A stretch of DNA of 64,000 nt from Silvania confinis. GTDB lineage: Bacteria; Pseudomonadota; Gammaproteobacteria; Enterobacterales; Enterobacteriaceae. Shown here in pieces: positions 20,796 through 30,627 of this stretch; within the stretch, counting starts at the first letter, position 1, and every line of letters starts with the position of its first letter. The stretch lies in contig NZ_JAMGZJ010000072.1 in the NCBI RefSeq assembly GCF_025564085.1, forward strand, positions 1 to 64,000, given 5' to 3'. The notes under the pieces are model-generated. The model saw nothing but the letters and a program-made list of their open reading frames with translations. It did not search any database and was not told the DNA's origin. The translations under genes were made by a program, and so were the position numbers.

Positions 20796-21674
20796 ATGAA
20801 CACGCATTTCAAGTGTATTGGGATTGTTGGACATCCACGTCACCCTACTGCGTTGACGACACATGAAATGCTGTACCGCTGGCTGTGCGCCAAAAAATAC
20901 GACGTGATTGTCGAACAGCAGATTGCCCAGGAGCTGCAGCTCAAAAACGTGAAAACCGGCACCCTGGCAGAGATTGGTCAGCAGGCCGATCTGGCGGTGG
21001 TGGTCGGCGGCGACGGCAATATGCTCGGGGCCGCGCGCACCCTCGCCCGCTACGATATCAAAGTGATTGGCATCAACCGTGGCAACCTGGGTTTTTTAAC
21101 CGACCTCGACCCGGACAACGCCCAGCAGCAGCTCGCCGACGTGCTGGAAGGCCACTACATCAGTGAGAAACGCTTTTTGCTGGAAGCACAGGTGTGCCAG
21201 CAGGATTGCCAGAAACGCATCAGCACCGCCATTAACGAAGTGGTTCTGCATCCGGGCAAAGTGGCGCACATGATTGAGTTTGAAGTCTATATCGATGAAA
21301 TCTTTGCCTTCTCGCAGCGTTCCGATGGCCTGATTATCTCGACCCCTACCGGTTCGACGGCGTATTCGCTCTCTGCCGGTGGCCCTATCCTGACCCCATC
21401 TCTGGATGCCATCACCCTGGTGCCGATGTTCCCGCACACGCTCTCGGCCCGCCCGCTGGTCATTAACAGCAGCAGCAACATTCGCCTGCGCTTTTCGCAT
21501 CGTCGCAACGATCTGGAGATCAGCTGCGACAGCCAGATCGCGCTGCCGATTCAGGAGGGGGAAGATGTGTTGATCCGCCGCTGTGATTACCATCTGAATT
21601 TAATCCATCCCAAAGACTACAGTTATTTCAACACCCTAAGCTCAAAGCTCGGCTGGTCGAAAAAATTGTTCTGA
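20796..21674 (+). CDS. nadK: NAD kinase NadK
   Basis: Phosphorylates NAD+ to NADP+ with ATP. The 292 residues match E. coli. The GGDGN motif ([16 protein letters not shown]) and the [15 protein letters not shown] nucleotide-binding segment are present. ATG 20796 ([13 protein letters not shown]) is chosen by homology; the open frame extends upstream through the grpE start without meaning. recN follows after 85 bp. Confidence 0.97.
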   Translation: MNTHFKCIGIVGHPRHPTALTTHEMLYRWLCAKKYDVIVEQQIAQELQLKNVKTGTLAEIGQQADLAVVVGGDGNMLGAARTLARYDIKVIGINRGNLGFLTDLDPDNAQQQLADVLEGHYISEKRFLLEAQVCQQDCQKRISTAINEVVLHPGKVAHMIEFEVYIDEIFAFSQRSDGLIISTPTGSTAYSLSAGGPILTPSLDAITLVPMFPHTLSARPLVINSSSNIRLRFSHRRNDLEISCDSQIALPIQEGEDVLIRRCDYHLNLIHPKDYSYFNTLSSKLGWSKKLF

Positions 21675-21693
21675 AATAGCATCCAGCACTTTA

Positions 21694-21731
21694 CTGTATA
21701 AAAAACCAGTTTATACTGTACACAAACACAG
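21694..21731 (+). promoter_or_regulatory. Two LexA boxes of recN
   Basis: CTGTATAAAAAACCAG (21694-21709) and CTGTACACAAACACAG (21716-21731) both fit CTG-N10-CAG. They lie 28-66 bp before recN, whose E. coli promoter also has multiple SOS boxes. Confidence 0.88.
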
Positions 21732-21759
21732 TTATGGTTTTTCATACAGGGGAACAGCT

Positions 21760-23421
21760 ATGCTGGCACAACTGACCATCAGCAACTTCGCTATCGTTCG
21801 TGAGCTCGAAATCGATTTTCACAGCGGCATGACGGCCATCACCGGGGAAACCGGTGCGGGTAAATCTATTGCCATTGATGCGCTCGGGCTGTGCCTTGGC
21901 GGTCGTGCCGATGGCAACACGGTCCGCGCCGGTGCCAGCCGGGCTGACCTGTGCGCTCGCTTTTCCCTGAAAGACACCCCCGCCGCTCAGCGCTGGCTTG
22001 AACAAAATCAGCTGGAAGATGGCCGTGAGTGCTTACTTCGCCGCGTCTTAAGCAGCGACGGGCGCTCACGTGGCTTTATCAACGGTACTTCTGTGCCGCT
22101 TTCTCAGCTGCGCGAACTCGGCCAGCTGTTAATCCAGATCCACGGCCAGCATGCCCATCAGCAACTGATTAAGCCCGAACAGCAAAAAGCGTTACTCGAC
22201 GGCTATGCCGGTGAGTCTGCGCTGACGCAGCGGATGGCTGAACATTATCGTCAGTGGCATCAGAGCTGCCGCGAGCTGGCTCAGCATCAACAGCAGAGCA
22301 ATGAGCGCACGGCACGCGCCGAGCTGCTGGCCTATCAGTTGAAAGAGCTAAACGAATTCAGCCCGCTGGCGGGTGAGTTTGAACAGATCGACGAAGAGTA
22401 CAAACGCCTCGCCAACAGCGGCCAGCTGCTCTCGACCAGCCAGCAGGCGCTGAGCTTACTGGCAGACGGTGAAGACGTGAACCTGCAAAGCCAGCTGTAT
22501 ACCGTGCGTCAGCTGATTACCGAGCTGGCAGGCATGGACAGCAAGCTTTCCGGGGTCCTGGATATGCTGGAAGAGGCGGCCATTCAGGTCTCTGAAGCGA
22601 GCGATGAGCTGCGCCACTACTGCGAGCGGCTGGACCTGGATCCCAACCGCATGTTTGAACTTGAGCAGCGGATCTCGCGTCAGATCTCCCTGGCACGTAA
22701 ACACCACGTTTCGCCTGAGGAGCTGCCAACATTCCATCAGGCGCTGCTCGACGAACAGCAGCAGCTGGACGATCAGGCTGACTCGCTGGAAACGCTCTCT
22801 CTGGCCGTTAACACCCATCATTGTCAGGCGCTGGAAACCGCAACTGAGCTGCACACTATCCGCCAGCACTATGCCGAGGAACTTAGCCAGCACATCACCG
22901 AGAGCATGCACATGCTGTCGATGCCGCACGGCGTATTCACTATTGATGTTAAGTTTGAAGAACATCACCTGACCGCAGAAGGCGCTAACCGCATTGAATT
23001 CCGCGTGACCACCAACCCAGGTCAGCCGCTGCAGGCGATCTCTAAAGTGGCCTCCGGCGGTGAACTGTCGCGTATCGCCCTGGCGATTCAGGTGATCACG
23101 GCGAAGAAAATGGAAACCCCGGCACTGATCTTCGATGAAGTAGACGTCGGTATCAGCGGCCCAACTGCGGCGGTGGTCGGTAAACTTCTGCGCCAGCTTG
23201 GGGAATCCACTCAGGTAATGTGCGTGACCCACTTACCGCAGGTGGCAGGCTGTGGCCATCATCACTTCTATGTCAGTAAAGAAACCGATGGCGAGATGAC
23301 CGAAACGCACATGCAGCCGCTGGACAAACGTGCCCGTCTGCAGGAGCTGGCGCGCCTGCTGGGCGGCAGCGAAGTCACCCGCAATACGCTGGCAAATGCG
23401 AAAGAACTGCTGGCGGCATAA
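21760..23421 (+). CDS. recN: DNA repair protein RecN
   Basis: SMC-like ATPase needed for repair of double-strand breaks, strongly SOS-induced. The protein is 553 residues, the E. coli length. Walker [13 protein letters not shown] is near residue 30, the middle is coiled coil (about 160-370), and the C-terminal part has the signature [11 protein letters not shown] and Walker [14 protein letters not shown]. The two LexA boxes upstream match its known regulation. Confidence 0.97.
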   Translation: MLAQLTISNFAIVRELEIDFHSGMTAITGETGAGKSIAIDALGLCLGGRADGNTVRAGASRADLCARFSLKDTPAAQRWLEQNQLEDGRECLLRRVLSSDGRSRGFINGTSVPLSQLRELGQLLIQIHGQHAHQQLIKPEQQKALLDGYAGESALTQRMAEHYRQWHQSCRELAQHQQQSNERTARAELLAYQLKELNEFSPLAGEFEQIDEEYKRLANSGQLLSTSQQALSLLADGEDVNLQSQLYTVRQLITELAGMDSKLSGVLDMLEEAAIQVSEASDELRHYCERLDLDPNRMFELEQRISRQISLARKHHVSPEELPTFHQALLDEQQQLDDQADSLETLSLAVNTHHCQALETATELHTIRQHYAEELSQHITESMHMLSMPHGVFTIDVKFEEHHLTAEGANRIEFRVTTNPGQPLQAISKVASGGELSRIALAIQVITAKKMETPALIFDEVDVGISGPTAAVVGKLLRQLGESTQVMCVTHLPQVAGCGHHHFYVSKETDGEMTETHMQPLDKRARLQELARLLGGSEVTRNTLANAKELLAA

Positions 23422-23571
23422 ACTTTTTCGGTATCTCAGGGTCATACAGAACAATAAAAACGCCGACAGACCGAGCGCCAAAGGTTTTAATGTGGTGAAA
23501 GGTCTATTATCATCGGCATATTACATATGAGCCGTCGCGTCTTGCTCGGGCCGAAAAGGAATCAAATCACT

Positions 23572-23910
23572 ATGCGCTGTAAAATGCTGACCGCTGCCGC
23601 AGCGGTTCTTCTGATGTTGACCGCAGGCTGCTCCACTCTGGAACGAGTGGTTTACCGCCCTGACATCAACCAGGGGAACTACCTTGCACCTAACGATGTG
23701 TCAAAAATCCGTATTGGCATGACGCAGCAACAGGTCGCATATGCCCTGGGAACACCGATGATGTCCGATCCGTTCGGCACCAACACCTGGTTCTACGTCT
23801 TCCGTCAGCAGCCAGGCCATGAAGGCGTGACTCAGCAGACCCTGACGCTGACCTTCAGTAGCAACGGTGCTCTGACCAATATCGACAACAAACCCGCGCT
23901 TACCAAGTAG
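23572..23910 (+). CDS. bamE: Outer-membrane assembly lipoprotein BamE (SmpA)
   Basis: Small BAM complex lipoprotein that stabilises BamD-BamA. The 112-residue precursor has the lipobox LTAGC (Cys near residue 20), followed by the conserved [17 protein letters not shown] and [18 protein letters not shown] 23572 is chosen over 23527 because it gives the signal peptide [15 protein letters not shown] known in E. coli. The last residues differ from E. coli. Confidence 0.96.
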   Translation: MRCKMLTAAAAVLLMLTAGCSTLERVVYRPDINQGNYLAPNDVSKIRIGMTQQQVAYALGTPMMSDPFGTNTWFYVFRQQPGHEGVTQQTLTLTFSSNGALTNIDNKPALTK

Positions 23911-23927
23911 TCAGGTTTGAGAAATGC

Positions 23928-23955
23928 AAAAAGGTGCTCAATGAGCACCTTTTTT
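23928..23955. terminator. Bidirectional terminator between bamE and rnfH
   Basis: The stem AGGTGCTCA / TGAGCACCT is flanked by an A run on the left and a T run on the right, serving the convergent bamE and ratA-rnfH units. Confidence 0.88.
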
Positions 23956-23982
23956 GTTTTCTTCAGCAACGGGGTCAGCCAG

Positions 23983-24270
23983 CTATTTAGCCGATTTCTC
24001 CGCTCGCTGGCGACGCAGCTCTTTCGGATCGGCAATCAGCGGGCGATAGATTTCGACCCGATCGCCATCCTTAACCGTATCGGCCAACTTTACCGGACGG
24101 CTGTAAATGCCGACTTTGTTTTTAGCCAGATCGATATCGCTACGCAGCGTCAGCAGACCAGAAGCACGGATCGCCTCTTCAACGGTGGCACCCTCTTCCA
24201 GCTTAACGCGTTGCAGGTACTGCTTTTCCGGCAGCGCGTATGCCACTTCCACCACAATGTTAGCCGACAC
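23983..24270 (-). CDS. rnfH: RnfH family protein (RatB/YfjF)
   Basis: A small ubiquitin-like beta-grasp protein of 95 residues. RatB partners RatA in E. coli, but its role is unclear. GTG 24270 is chosen: GAGG lies seven bases upstream, and the product then starts [20 protein letters not shown] as in the family. It overlaps the ratA stop by 11 bp. Any start further upstream lies inside ratA. Confidence 0.93.
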   Translation of the reverse strand: MSANIVVEVAYALPEKQYLQRVKLEEGATVEEAIRASGLLTLRSDIDLAKNKVGIYSRPVKLADTVKDGDRVEIYRPLIADPKELRRQRAEKSAK

Positions 24271-24697
24271 TGTAGACCTCTTTGGCGCGAACCGTGAACG
24301 CCTGAACCATATTCGAGGCCAGCTCTTTAAACACGCGGCCAAACGCCAGCTCAATCAGCGCATTGGTGAACTCGAAGTCGAGGTGGAACTCGATCCGGCA
24401 GGCATCGGCACTGAGTGGAACAAATTTCCAGCCACCCATCAGCTTCTTGAATGGGCCATCCACCAGATGCATCAAAATACTCTGATTATCGGTCAGGGTA
24501 TTGCGGGTGGTGAACGTTTTGCTGATCCCGGCTTTAGAAACATCTACCGCCGCCGTCATTTGCGTCGGGCCTGCGTCCAGTACGCGGCTGCCGGTACATC
24601 CCGGAATAAACTGCGGATAAGACTGAACGTCGTTCACTAACTGGTACATTTGTTCCACACTGAAGGGGACAAGCGCTGTACGACTAATCTGAGGCAT
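24260..24697 (-). CDS. ratA: START-domain protein RatA (toxin / ubiquinone-binding)
   Basis: A 145-residue polyketide cyclase/START-like protein. E. coli RatA was described as inhibiting 70S association, and the family as Coq10-like ubiquinone binders; both views exist. It starts [18 protein letters not shown] from ATG 24697, six bases after GGAAAA. An upstream ATG at 24736 would add 13 residues, as in one E. coli annotation. It is translationally coupled to rnfH and divergent from smpB. Confidence 0.92.
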   Translation of the reverse strand: MPQISRTALVPFSVEQMYQLVNDVQSYPQFIPGCTGSRVLDAGPTQMTAAVDVSKAGISKTFTTRNTLTDNQSILMHLVDGPFKKLMGGWKFVPLSADACRIEFHLDFEFTNALIELAFGRVFKELASNMVQAFTVRAKEVYSVG

Positions 24698-24853
24698 AGC
24701 ATTTTCCATGATCAAACAACCTACAAATAATAACATTTATCCCTTGTTAAAAAAACGCTGAGCCTCATCTCGTGCTAATATAGCGCGTTAGACCTCACAG
24801 GACGCAATGAGGTGACTTTTTGACATCAGATTACCTACGGCTTCACGAAACTT

Positions 24854-25336
24854 ATGACGAAGAAAAAAGCACATAAACCTGGCTCGGCAACCATTGCGCT
24901 CAACAAGCGTGCGCGCCATGAATATTTCATTGAAGAAGAATTCGAAGCTGGCCTTGCACTGCAGGGCTGGGAAGTTAAATCGCTGCGTGCGGGTAAAGCC
25001 AACATCGGTGATAGCTACGTGATCTTTAAAGACGGCGAAGCCTTTTTGTTTGGCGCGAACTTTACGCCACTGACGGTCGCCTCTTCTCATTACGTTTGCG
25101 ATCCAACCCGCACCCGTAAGCTGCTGCTGAACAAGCGCGAGCTGGATTCCCTTTTCGGGCGTATGAACCGCGAAGGCTATACCGTACTCGCCTTGTCGCT
25201 GTACTGGAAAAACGCCTGGTGCAAAGTGAAAATCGGCGTCGCGAAAGGTAAGAAGCAGCACGACAAGCGTAACGACGCCAAAGATCGCGAATGGCAGGTC
25301 GATAAAGCGCGCATTATGAAGCACGCTGGCCGTTAA
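24854..25336 (+). CDS. smpB: tmRNA-binding protein SmpB
   Basis: Escorts tmRNA to stalled ribosomes for trans-translation. The 160 residues match E. coli, starting [20 protein letters not shown] and ending in the basic tail [18 protein letters not shown] that enters the mRNA channel. It is directly upstream of ssrA, its RNA partner. Confidence 0.98.
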   Translation: MTKKKAHKPGSATIALNKRARHEYFIEEEFEAGLALQGWEVKSLRAGKANIGDSYVIFKDGEAFLFGANFTPLTVASSHYVCDPTRTRKLLLNKRELDSLFGRMNREGYTVLALSLYWKNAWCKVKIGVAKGKKQHDKRNDAKDREWQVDKARIMKHAGR

Positions 25337-25423
25337 TTCGGGCAACTATTGAGCGATTCAATAAGTTAACGTCCGGACTGGTATCCGGCATGCGAATGCT
25401 GGTATACTTGCTGTAACACTATT

Positions 25424-25786
25424 GGGGCTGATTCTGGATTCGACGGGATTTGCGAAACCCAAGGTGCATGCCGAGGGGCGGTTTGCCTCGTAAAAAGCCG
25501 CAAAAAAATAGTCGCAAACGACGAAAACTACGCTTTAGCAGCTTAATAACCTGCTAAGAGCCCTCTCTCCCTAGCTTCCGCTCTTAAGACGGGGATCAAG
25601 AGAGGTCAAACCCAAAAGAGATCGCATGGAAGTCCTGCCTGGGGCTGAAGTGCTAAAACTAATCAGGCTAGTTCGTTAGTGGCGTGTCTGTCCGCAGCTG
25701 GCGTGCGAATGTAAAGACTGACTAAGCATGTAGTACCGAGGATGTAGAAATTTCGGACGCGGGTTCAACTCCCGCCAGCTCCACCA
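25424..25786 (+). ncRNA. ssrA: Transfer-messenger RNA (tmRNA)
   Basis: A 363-nt tmRNA of the same length as E. coli, from GGGGCTGATTCTGGATTCGA to the encoded CCA at 25784-25786. The resume codon GCA is at 25514, and the tag frame reads (A)ANDENYALAA with stop TAA at 25544. The 3' tRNA-like arm (GGTTCAACTCCCGCC) is intact even though a prophage is inserted here, because the left attachment site restores it. Confidence 0.98.
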
Positions 25787-25787
25787 A
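25756..25787 (+). repeat. attL, left 32-bp repeat in ssrA 3' end
   Basis: This 32-bp sequence, the T-arm to CCA end of tmRNA plus one base, is repeated exactly at 35682-35713. It marks the left junction of the integrated element. Confidence 0.92.
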
Positions 25788-26148
25788 TTTTAATTGGACA
25801 GTGCAAGGACAGCACCTTAGAAAACAGGAAGTTAGCCGTCACGGTAGGACACTGACCAGACAGTAACGTGACAAAAAAAGATACGTAAAGGAGCCGCGGC
25901 TCCTGCGCGATAAAAAGCCCGCATCAGCGGGCTTTTTTTATGGTCATATGATAGCTGCTGCTCGCTGATCCATATACCAGACCGGTAGCATTCTGAATAT
26001 TCAATATCAGTTTGATATACAAGAATTTTTCGAGAATTTCAGCCCGGAATTTAGCAACAAATATCGTGCATTTAAGCCATTGATTTATTGATATTAATAA
26101 ATAGTTTTGCAGAACATAAATTCTCTAAATTTGATGAATGTTCATGCG
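25788..26148. other. Gene-free stretch after ssrA
   Basis: About 360 bp inside the left end of the element hold no convincing coding sequence. A small hairpin GGAGCCGCGGCTCC lies at 25889-25903 and a strong terminator at 25912-25939. The rest is AT-rich spacer. Confidence 0.7.
25912..25939 (+). terminator. Terminator downstream of ssrA, element-borne
   Basis: The stem GCCCGC / GCGGGC with loop ATCA is followed by seven T residues. It now ends the ssrA transcript in place of the displaced chromosomal terminator, and on the minus strand it has an A-run counterpart. Confidence 0.85.
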
Positions 26149-26466
26149 TCAGATAGTGGGTTTGTCATCATCATAAAATCTCGTGATGAAGAACGTCACT
26201 CGCCCGAACACTTCGACCTCCTCCAGCGCAGCACCCTCGATCGCTTCGCCATCATCGCATATCAGCGACTGTCCCATGAGCTTTGCAAACTGCGTGCGTC
26301 CGCCGGAGAGTATTAGCAGCGCATCACCCTGCTTCGGGTGCGTAGCCGGTACGATGATCGCATAGCCAGCTGACGTTTCCAGGATGCGGCTATCTGGCGT
26401 CATGCAGATACTGACTGGCGTAAGGCGCTGCTCGATATAGTCGGTAGCCGGTGAAGGGAAGCCCAT
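26149..26466 (-). CDS. UmuD-like phage protein lacking catalytic Ser motif
   Basis: A 105-residue protein beginning MGFPSPATDYIEQRL, the same opening as UmuD and its phage relatives. It ends in EVEVFGRVTFFITRFYDDD, which resembles the last strand of UmuD (LDVFGVVIHVV). The SGDSM segment with the catalytic serine is not seen, so it is probably a peptidase-dead, HumD-like or UmuD'-like protein. Its stop is followed by the gene-free left end of the element. It is coupled to the upstream 79-residue gene by a 1-bp overlap. Confidence 0.6.
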   Translation of the reverse strand: MGFPSPATDYIEQRLTPVSICMTPDSRILETSAGYAIIVPATHPKQGDALLILSGGRTQFAKLMGQSLICDDGEAIEGAALEEVEVFGRVTFFITRFYDDDKPTI

Positions 26467-26705
26467 TAATGCACCCTCCCCATGTTGCGGAGCATCCAGT
26501 ACCTGTTCTCGCTGAAATCAGGCGTCTTGTCGGTGAAGTCGGGCTGGCAGCGCTCTATCCAGGAATTGGCATCGCTCAGGGTGAAATGCCAGTTCCTGGC
26601 GCGCAACTCCCTGATAAAGTCTGCGGTGTGCAGGCACTGATAGCCTTTAGGGTTTTTCTGTATAGCGGCCACAAAAGCGGCGCGAATTTCGTATGGGCGG
26701 GGCAT
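26466..26705 (-). CDS. Small phage protein, unknown function
   Basis: A 79-residue protein starting MPRPYEIRAAFVAAIQKNPKG from ATG 26705, eight bases after GAGG. An in-frame GTG at 26714 falls inside that ribosome site and is rejected. It shows no motif I recognise; charged residues and aromatic side chains suggest a small DNA- or protein-binding role. It is coupled to the UmuD-like gene. It lies where a Mu-type tail would be expected to continue with gp41 and the tape measure, so the tail operon is cut here. Confidence 0.6.
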   Translation of the reverse strand: MPRPYEIRAAFVAAIQKNPKGYQCLHTADFIRELRARNWHFTLSDANSWIERCQPDFTDKTPDFSENRYWMLRNMGRVH

Positions 26706-26769
26706 GACAAGCACCTCAATTGCTGTTTTTATATACAGTAGTTTTAATGCTGCGGGAGATCAAGGGGGT

Positions 26770-27099
26770 TTACACAGCGGGCTGTTCTGGCCAGAGGATT
26801 TCAGCGGGGTTTGATACATCCACCGCCCACAAGGCATCCAGATAATCCACCCACAAATTATAACTCGTCAGATCGTCACCTTTCAGGCGCCCGATAACCT
26901 TATTGACCGGGAAGTCCTTAGGCACTTTAAATGTGCCCTTAACGTAAGGTGCGCGGTGAGTCTCCTTACGGTCGACATCACCAGCCATGCCAATGACGTC
27001 ATCATTTATCTTGGTGTTCATAGGCACCTCGATACCGCCGGTCAGCGACAGTTGCTGACCGTCAATCTTGAAATAACAAGTACCAGCAATGCGCGACAT
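26770..27099 (-). CDS. Phage tail tube protein (Mu gpM-like)
   Basis: A 109-residue protein like the tail tube subunit of Mu-type contractile tails, beginning MSRIAGTCYFKIDGQQLSLTG and containing GIEVPMNTK and VKGTFKVPKDFPV. It follows the sheath gene with a 1-bp overlap, the usual order. In a working phage the tape-measure chaperone and tape measure would follow; here they are missing. Confidence 0.85.
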   Translation of the reverse strand: MSRIAGTCYFKIDGQQLSLTGGIEVPMNTKINDDVIGMAGDVDRKETHRAPYVKGTFKVPKDFPVNKVIGRLKGDDLTSYNLWVDYLDALWAVDVSNPAEILWPEQPAV

Positions 27100-28595
27100 T
27101 ATGCGCTCTCCTCTGCATACTGAAGACGGAACTGGTTAAGCAGAGCGAAGACACGCAACTGGTTAACGTAATCAGGCGGGTACAGCACGTTGATGCGGGA
27201 AGGTTCATTCGCATCGCGTTCGACGATCAGGTGCGCTTTGAACAGGTCGTAGTTTTCAACAATGCCCTCTCGCTCCATCTGTCGGTATGTGGAAAGCAAC
27301 TCCCCTTTGATAACCGCCGGGGTAACAATCGCCTGGCCTGGGCCGAAGCGGGTACCGTCGTTTGCCAGTTTATGACGTCCATACTTACTGGTAATAACCG
27401 TTTTCAGGCGGCGAAGAACGTACGCACTGGTATGCAGCGTTTCACTGTCCAGATAGCTGTTATCGGCCACGCCGTACGCGTTTTTCTTGTAGGTAGTGAT
27501 GTCACGCTGGATGCGCAGCACACCGCCTTCGGTGTAGGCCGTTGCAATCCCGTGGGTTAACAGAGACTGCTGCTCTGTTTTGATGAAGCGCTTACCGTTA
27601 GGGGGTGGCAGCATGCCTACCAACTCGCCTGTCTGCGTCGGCCGCGCCGGATCGATACGCAAAAAGACAGCCGCGCGGGCGGTTCGGCTTGCCGCCAATT
27701 CATCAGCACACGACTGCACTGTTTTCTCGTATCCGGCAATCGTCAGGTGCGGATCGTTAAACATGTCCCCCACAGTAATGAGGTCACTCACCAGTGCAAT
27801 TTTCGCCGTATACACATGGCCGTAAATCTGCCGCAACCAGCTCCATCGACCGCTGGTATCGTTCATCTCCAGGCTGATGGTATTGATTGACGCAGTATCG
27901 TTAAACGGATGACCGATGTAATCGAATGCCTCATCCCCCAATGCGGAGATTGTCCCGGTTAACACCGGAGATCCGGTACCCGATACACCGCTGGCGATCG
28001 CAATATTCACACCCGATGGAAGAGTCTCTCCCCCGCCAAAACCGTAGTAGTTCAGCGTAACCGGAATATCATTTGCCCAGGTGCCCTTATGGCGAGCTGT
28101 CAGCGTTACAACGCCTGCAGCAGCGGCGGCGGTAAACGGTGTTCGCCCATCAGCGGTAACAGCGCTGGCGATGGATGTAGCAATTGCTGCCACAGCATCA
28201 CTTGCACTTACCGCAGCCTGAATACGACGATTACCGATATAAAGTGAGACCATGCCTGCAGCCAAGGCAGAGCCCGTCACTGTCAGGGTGAATGTCGCTG
28301 AGGTACCGGTTGGCTCTGGCACTGCAACAACCCACAGCTCACCAAACGGGTCAGTCTTACGGTACACTTCGACCATGCGCGCTAACTGACTGCCCGCACC
28401 TGCCACGCGGATCGCGTAATCGGCGGTCGGCATGAAAACCAGTTGGTTAGTGGCAATACTGGCGCCGGTATTTGCATGGCCAATCAGCAGCGACGGTGCA
28501 CTGGTCTGCGCCGTGTTCGCGGCGCTGTTGTCCATCTCAGCATAGAACAGCGGAACGCGGAGATCAGACGGGATGGTATTCATGGACACGGTCAT
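27099..28595 (-). CDS. Phage tail sheath protein (Mu gpL-like)
   Basis: A 498-residue contractile sheath protein, close to the Mu gpL length of about 495. It begins MTVSMNTIPSDLRVPLFYAE and carries the sheath-family sections GSQLARMVEVYRKTDPFGELWVVAVPEP and DYVNQLRVFALLNQFRLQY. It appears full length. Its ATG overlaps the DUF2635 stop as ATGA. The sheath without a baseplate points to remnant status. Confidence 0.88.
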   Translation of the reverse strand: MTVSMNTIPSDLRVPLFYAEMDNSAANTAQTSAPSLLIGHANTGASIATNQLVFMPTADYAIRVAGAGSQLARMVEVYRKTDPFGELWVVAVPEPTGTSATFTLTVTGSALAAGMVSLYIGNRRIQAAVSASDAVAAIATSIASAVTADGRTPFTAAAAAGVVTLTARHKGTWANDIPVTLNYYGFGGGETLPSGVNIAIASGVSGTGSPVLTGTISALGDEAFDYIGHPFNDTASINTISLEMNDTSGRWSWLRQIYGHVYTAKIALVSDLITVGDMFNDPHLTIAGYEKTVQSCADELAASRTARAAVFLRIDPARPTQTGELVGMLPPPNGKRFIKTEQQSLLTHGIATAYTEGGVLRIQRDITTYKKNAYGVADNSYLDSETLHTSAYVLRRLKTVITSKYGRHKLANDGTRFGPGQAIVTPAVIKGELLSTYRQMEREGIVENYDLFKAHLIVERDANEPSRINVLYPPDYVNQLRVFALLNQFRLQYAEESA

Positions 28596-28774
28596 TTAGC
28601 GGTCACCTTTTTTTCCGGTTCGCCGACGTTCTCCGGCTGAACAATCTCGATATCCCCGTCAATTTCCCGACGGTACCAGTACTGGCTCTCTTCGACGTTT
28701 CGCCCTTCCTCAGGCAAAAGATCGCCGCGGGCAGGGTCAGGGACTGACCGCCCGTTTTTAGGTTTTACAAACAT
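28592..28774 (-). CDS. DUF2635 phage protein
   Basis: A 60-residue protein beginning MFVKPKNGRSVPDPARGDLLPE, typical of the DUF2635 family (Mu gp38-like). It always sits just before the tail sheath gene in Mu-type tails. The function is unknown. Confidence 0.82.
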   Translation of the reverse strand: MFVKPKNGRSVPDPARGDLLPEEGRNVEESQYWYRREIDGDIEIVQPENVGEPEKKVTAK

Positions 28775-28782
28775 GGTATTCC

Positions 28783-29343
28783 TCAGGTGGGAAGATTTAC
28801 TTTCAGGTGGTGTTCGATACTGCCGTCAGGCCCTTTACCGGAATCGATAAAGTCCACGTCAATCGAAAGCGTTTTGAAGTCGTCCAGATTGTTCAGGTCG
28901 TCTTGCTGCCGGGTGTCGTCTTCTGTGAGTTCCGTTACTACTGTGAAGTCGAACTGATAACTCAGTTCATGACGATTAACATCGAGCAGGACGCCGCCAC
29001 CGTATGTAATGGGGTTGCCGCACTCTTCCGGATTCCAGCCGAGCAACGCCTTAAAGAGCATCTGCCTGATGTCATGCACCACATCGTATGAAGCGAACTG
29101 GCCACGCTCGTCGCGCTCGTTACTAACAAACACGATCACAGAAAAACTCTCGGTCAGATCCTGCCAGTAATCCGACTGGCTTTTCTGCTCTCCCGGAGAA
29201 TCGTCACCGGGCACAACATAAGCAGCCGGCAGGCGCATCTTTCCGACATCGGGCAAGTCTTTAAACTGTGCAGCACCCGCCACCCGGCCCTGAAAATGAA
29301 CACAGCGCGAACGTAATGCAGCAATAATGGGCGTGAGTTTCAT
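28783..29343 (-). CDS. Phage tail terminator-like protein (Mu gp37-like)
   Basis: A 186-residue protein with MKLTPIIAALRSRC at the start and a mid segment QDLTESFSVIVFVSNERDERGQ. By position, between the gp10-like gene and DUF2635, and by size, it matches the gp37-type protein taken as a tail terminator in Mu-like phages. The assignment is by context and general resemblance. It is coupled to its upstream neighbour (1-bp overlap at 29343). Confidence 0.65.
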   Translation of the reverse strand: MKLTPIIAALRSRCVHFQGRVAGAAQFKDLPDVGKMRLPAAYVVPGDDSPGEQKSQSDYWQDLTESFSVIVFVSNERDERGQFASYDVVHDIRQMLFKALLGWNPEECGNPITYGGGVLLDVNRHELSYQFDFTVVTELTEDDTRQQDDLNNLDDFKTLSIDVDFIDSGKGPDGSIEHHLKVNLPT

Positions 29344-29846
29344 CAGCTCCGTTTCTCCGGTTTAAGGGACAGCCGGAGCTCGCGCGCCAGGTAGTAGCGT
29401 GTCCATGGACTGTTTTTCTTCAGCGTTTCGACCATAAAGTTATTGCGCGGCGCCATGCGCCAGCCACTGCCTCCGGAGGCACCCCGGTGATGGCTTCGGC
29501 GGCGTTTAGCACCACCACGCACGCCATAGAATAAATATGCCGGGTAGAAATCACCGTAGATGAGCCGGTGCCCCTGCCCGTTGCGCTGGTTAGGGGCGAT
29601 ACGCGCCATAAAGCCAGGGCGGCTCTTACTGGCGCGTGGCACAAGGTACCCAATTGATTTAGCCAGGCGACCCGTCTGATAACCGGGGTTTGCGCCAGGC
29701 TCCGAACGACCACGAAGCATTACCAGACGGCGCGCATCTCGCATGTGACGCTGGCCGATATGGATGAATGCCCTCCGGACACGCGCCCGGTTGAAGCGCA
29801 TCTCTTTCGGCTGCTGAAAATCAACGTGAAAAAAGGGACTTCCCAT
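29343..29846 (-). CDS. HK97 gp10-like phage protein
   Basis: A 167-residue very basic protein starting MGSPFFHVDFQQPKEMRFNR from ATG 29846, with GGAGGG seven bases upstream. A longer frame to 29918 is rejected for that reason. RRAFIHIGQRHMRDARRLVM and the Gly/Arg-rich middle resemble tail-completion proteins of the HK97 gp10/minor tail group. It overlaps the head-closure gene by 26 bp. Confidence 0.65.
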   Translation of the reverse strand: MGSPFFHVDFQQPKEMRFNRARVRRAFIHIGQRHMRDARRLVMLRGRSEPGANPGYQTGRLAKSIGYLVPRASKSRPGFMARIAPNQRNGQGHRLIYGDFYPAYLFYGVRGGAKRRRSHHRGASGGSGWRMAPRNNFMVETLKKNSPWTRYYLARELRLSLKPEKRS

Positions 29847-30234
29847 TACTGTTCCCTCCGGTTGTAGCTGGCTGAAAACCCAGCTCAGTACATTCGAGCA
29901 GCAAATACCGGCGCTCACCGTTCAGATCGCGCGCCCGCTTAACGCGGTACACCTCGTCACCCTCCACCACTTCGAAATCACTGGTGATCCCGCGGCGCCA
30001 CCGGATGGTGATGTAGTGCGTGATTACGTTGTCGGTCTGCGCCGTTTCCTGATACGTAGTCGCGCTGGTTTGTATAACCTTTGCCCACGCCCTGAATGAC
30101 ACTGGGTACTCAGGTTCGGTACCGAAATCAGCGGTGGGTTCATCGACTCGCTTGCGTAGCAATATCCGTTTGTCCAGCTCACCCGGATCGGGCAGCAGGT
30201 AGGTCGCGCTGGTTTGCGCCTGTCGGAGTTTCAT
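29821..30234 (-). CDS. Phage head closure protein (head-tail joining)
   Basis: A 137-residue protein of the SPP1 gp16 / Phage_H_T_join type. Blocks such as LDKRILLRKR and RAWAKVIQTSATTYQETAQT are typical, followed by a THYITIRWRRGITSDFEVVEGDE barrel segment. It would close the capsid after packaging. It overlaps the connector gene by 4 bp. Confidence 0.85.
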   Translation of the reverse strand: MKLRQAQTSATYLLPDPGELDKRILLRKRVDEPTADFGTEPEYPVSFRAWAKVIQTSATTYQETAQTDNVITHYITIRWRRGITSDFEVVEGDEVYRVKRARDLNGERRYLLLECTELGFQPATTGGNSNGKSLFSR

Positions 30235-30554
30235 AGGGGTATGAACCGGTATGGCCCGACCAGCCAGGTGAATGACTGCGGCATATCTGTTTTATCAACT
30301 TCGGTAACAGACGAGCGATTTTCATAGAAGTGGGTGGACAGCAGCAGCATCCCCAGCCGGATATCATCCGTCATAACCAGCCCATCCGGATCGTTAGCCG
30401 GCACCCCTGAATTGGCTGCATAAAGAGTGCGATTCAGAAAGCTCACCGTTCTGGCCTGAACAGCACTACCTATTAACGTCAGCAGCTCATCCTCTTCGGT
30501 GTAATCATCCTCTAGCCGAAGCTGAAGCTTAATTTCACTCAGTGTAAGCAGCAT
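30231..30554 (-). CDS. Phage head-tail connector protein (gp6-like)
   Basis: A 107-residue protein of the HK97 gp6/Phage_connect_1 type, beginning MLLTLSEIKLQLRLEDDYTEED. ATG 30554 has GGGGA five bases upstream. Two upstream starts (30566 and the frame to 30737, which overlaps the capsid gene) are less likely. It forms the adaptor ring between portal and tail. Confidence 0.85.
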   Translation of the reverse strand: MLLTLSEIKLQLRLEDDYTEEDELLTLIGSAVQARTVSFLNRTLYAANSGVPANDPDGLVMTDDIRLGMLLLSTHFYENRSSVTEVDKTDMPQSFTWLVGPYRFIPL

Positions 30555-30627
30555 ATGGATCCCCATGCCCGCCAGATGACGGGCATAAAAAAACCGCTTA
30601 CGCGGCATCGATTCACAATGGTCTGTA

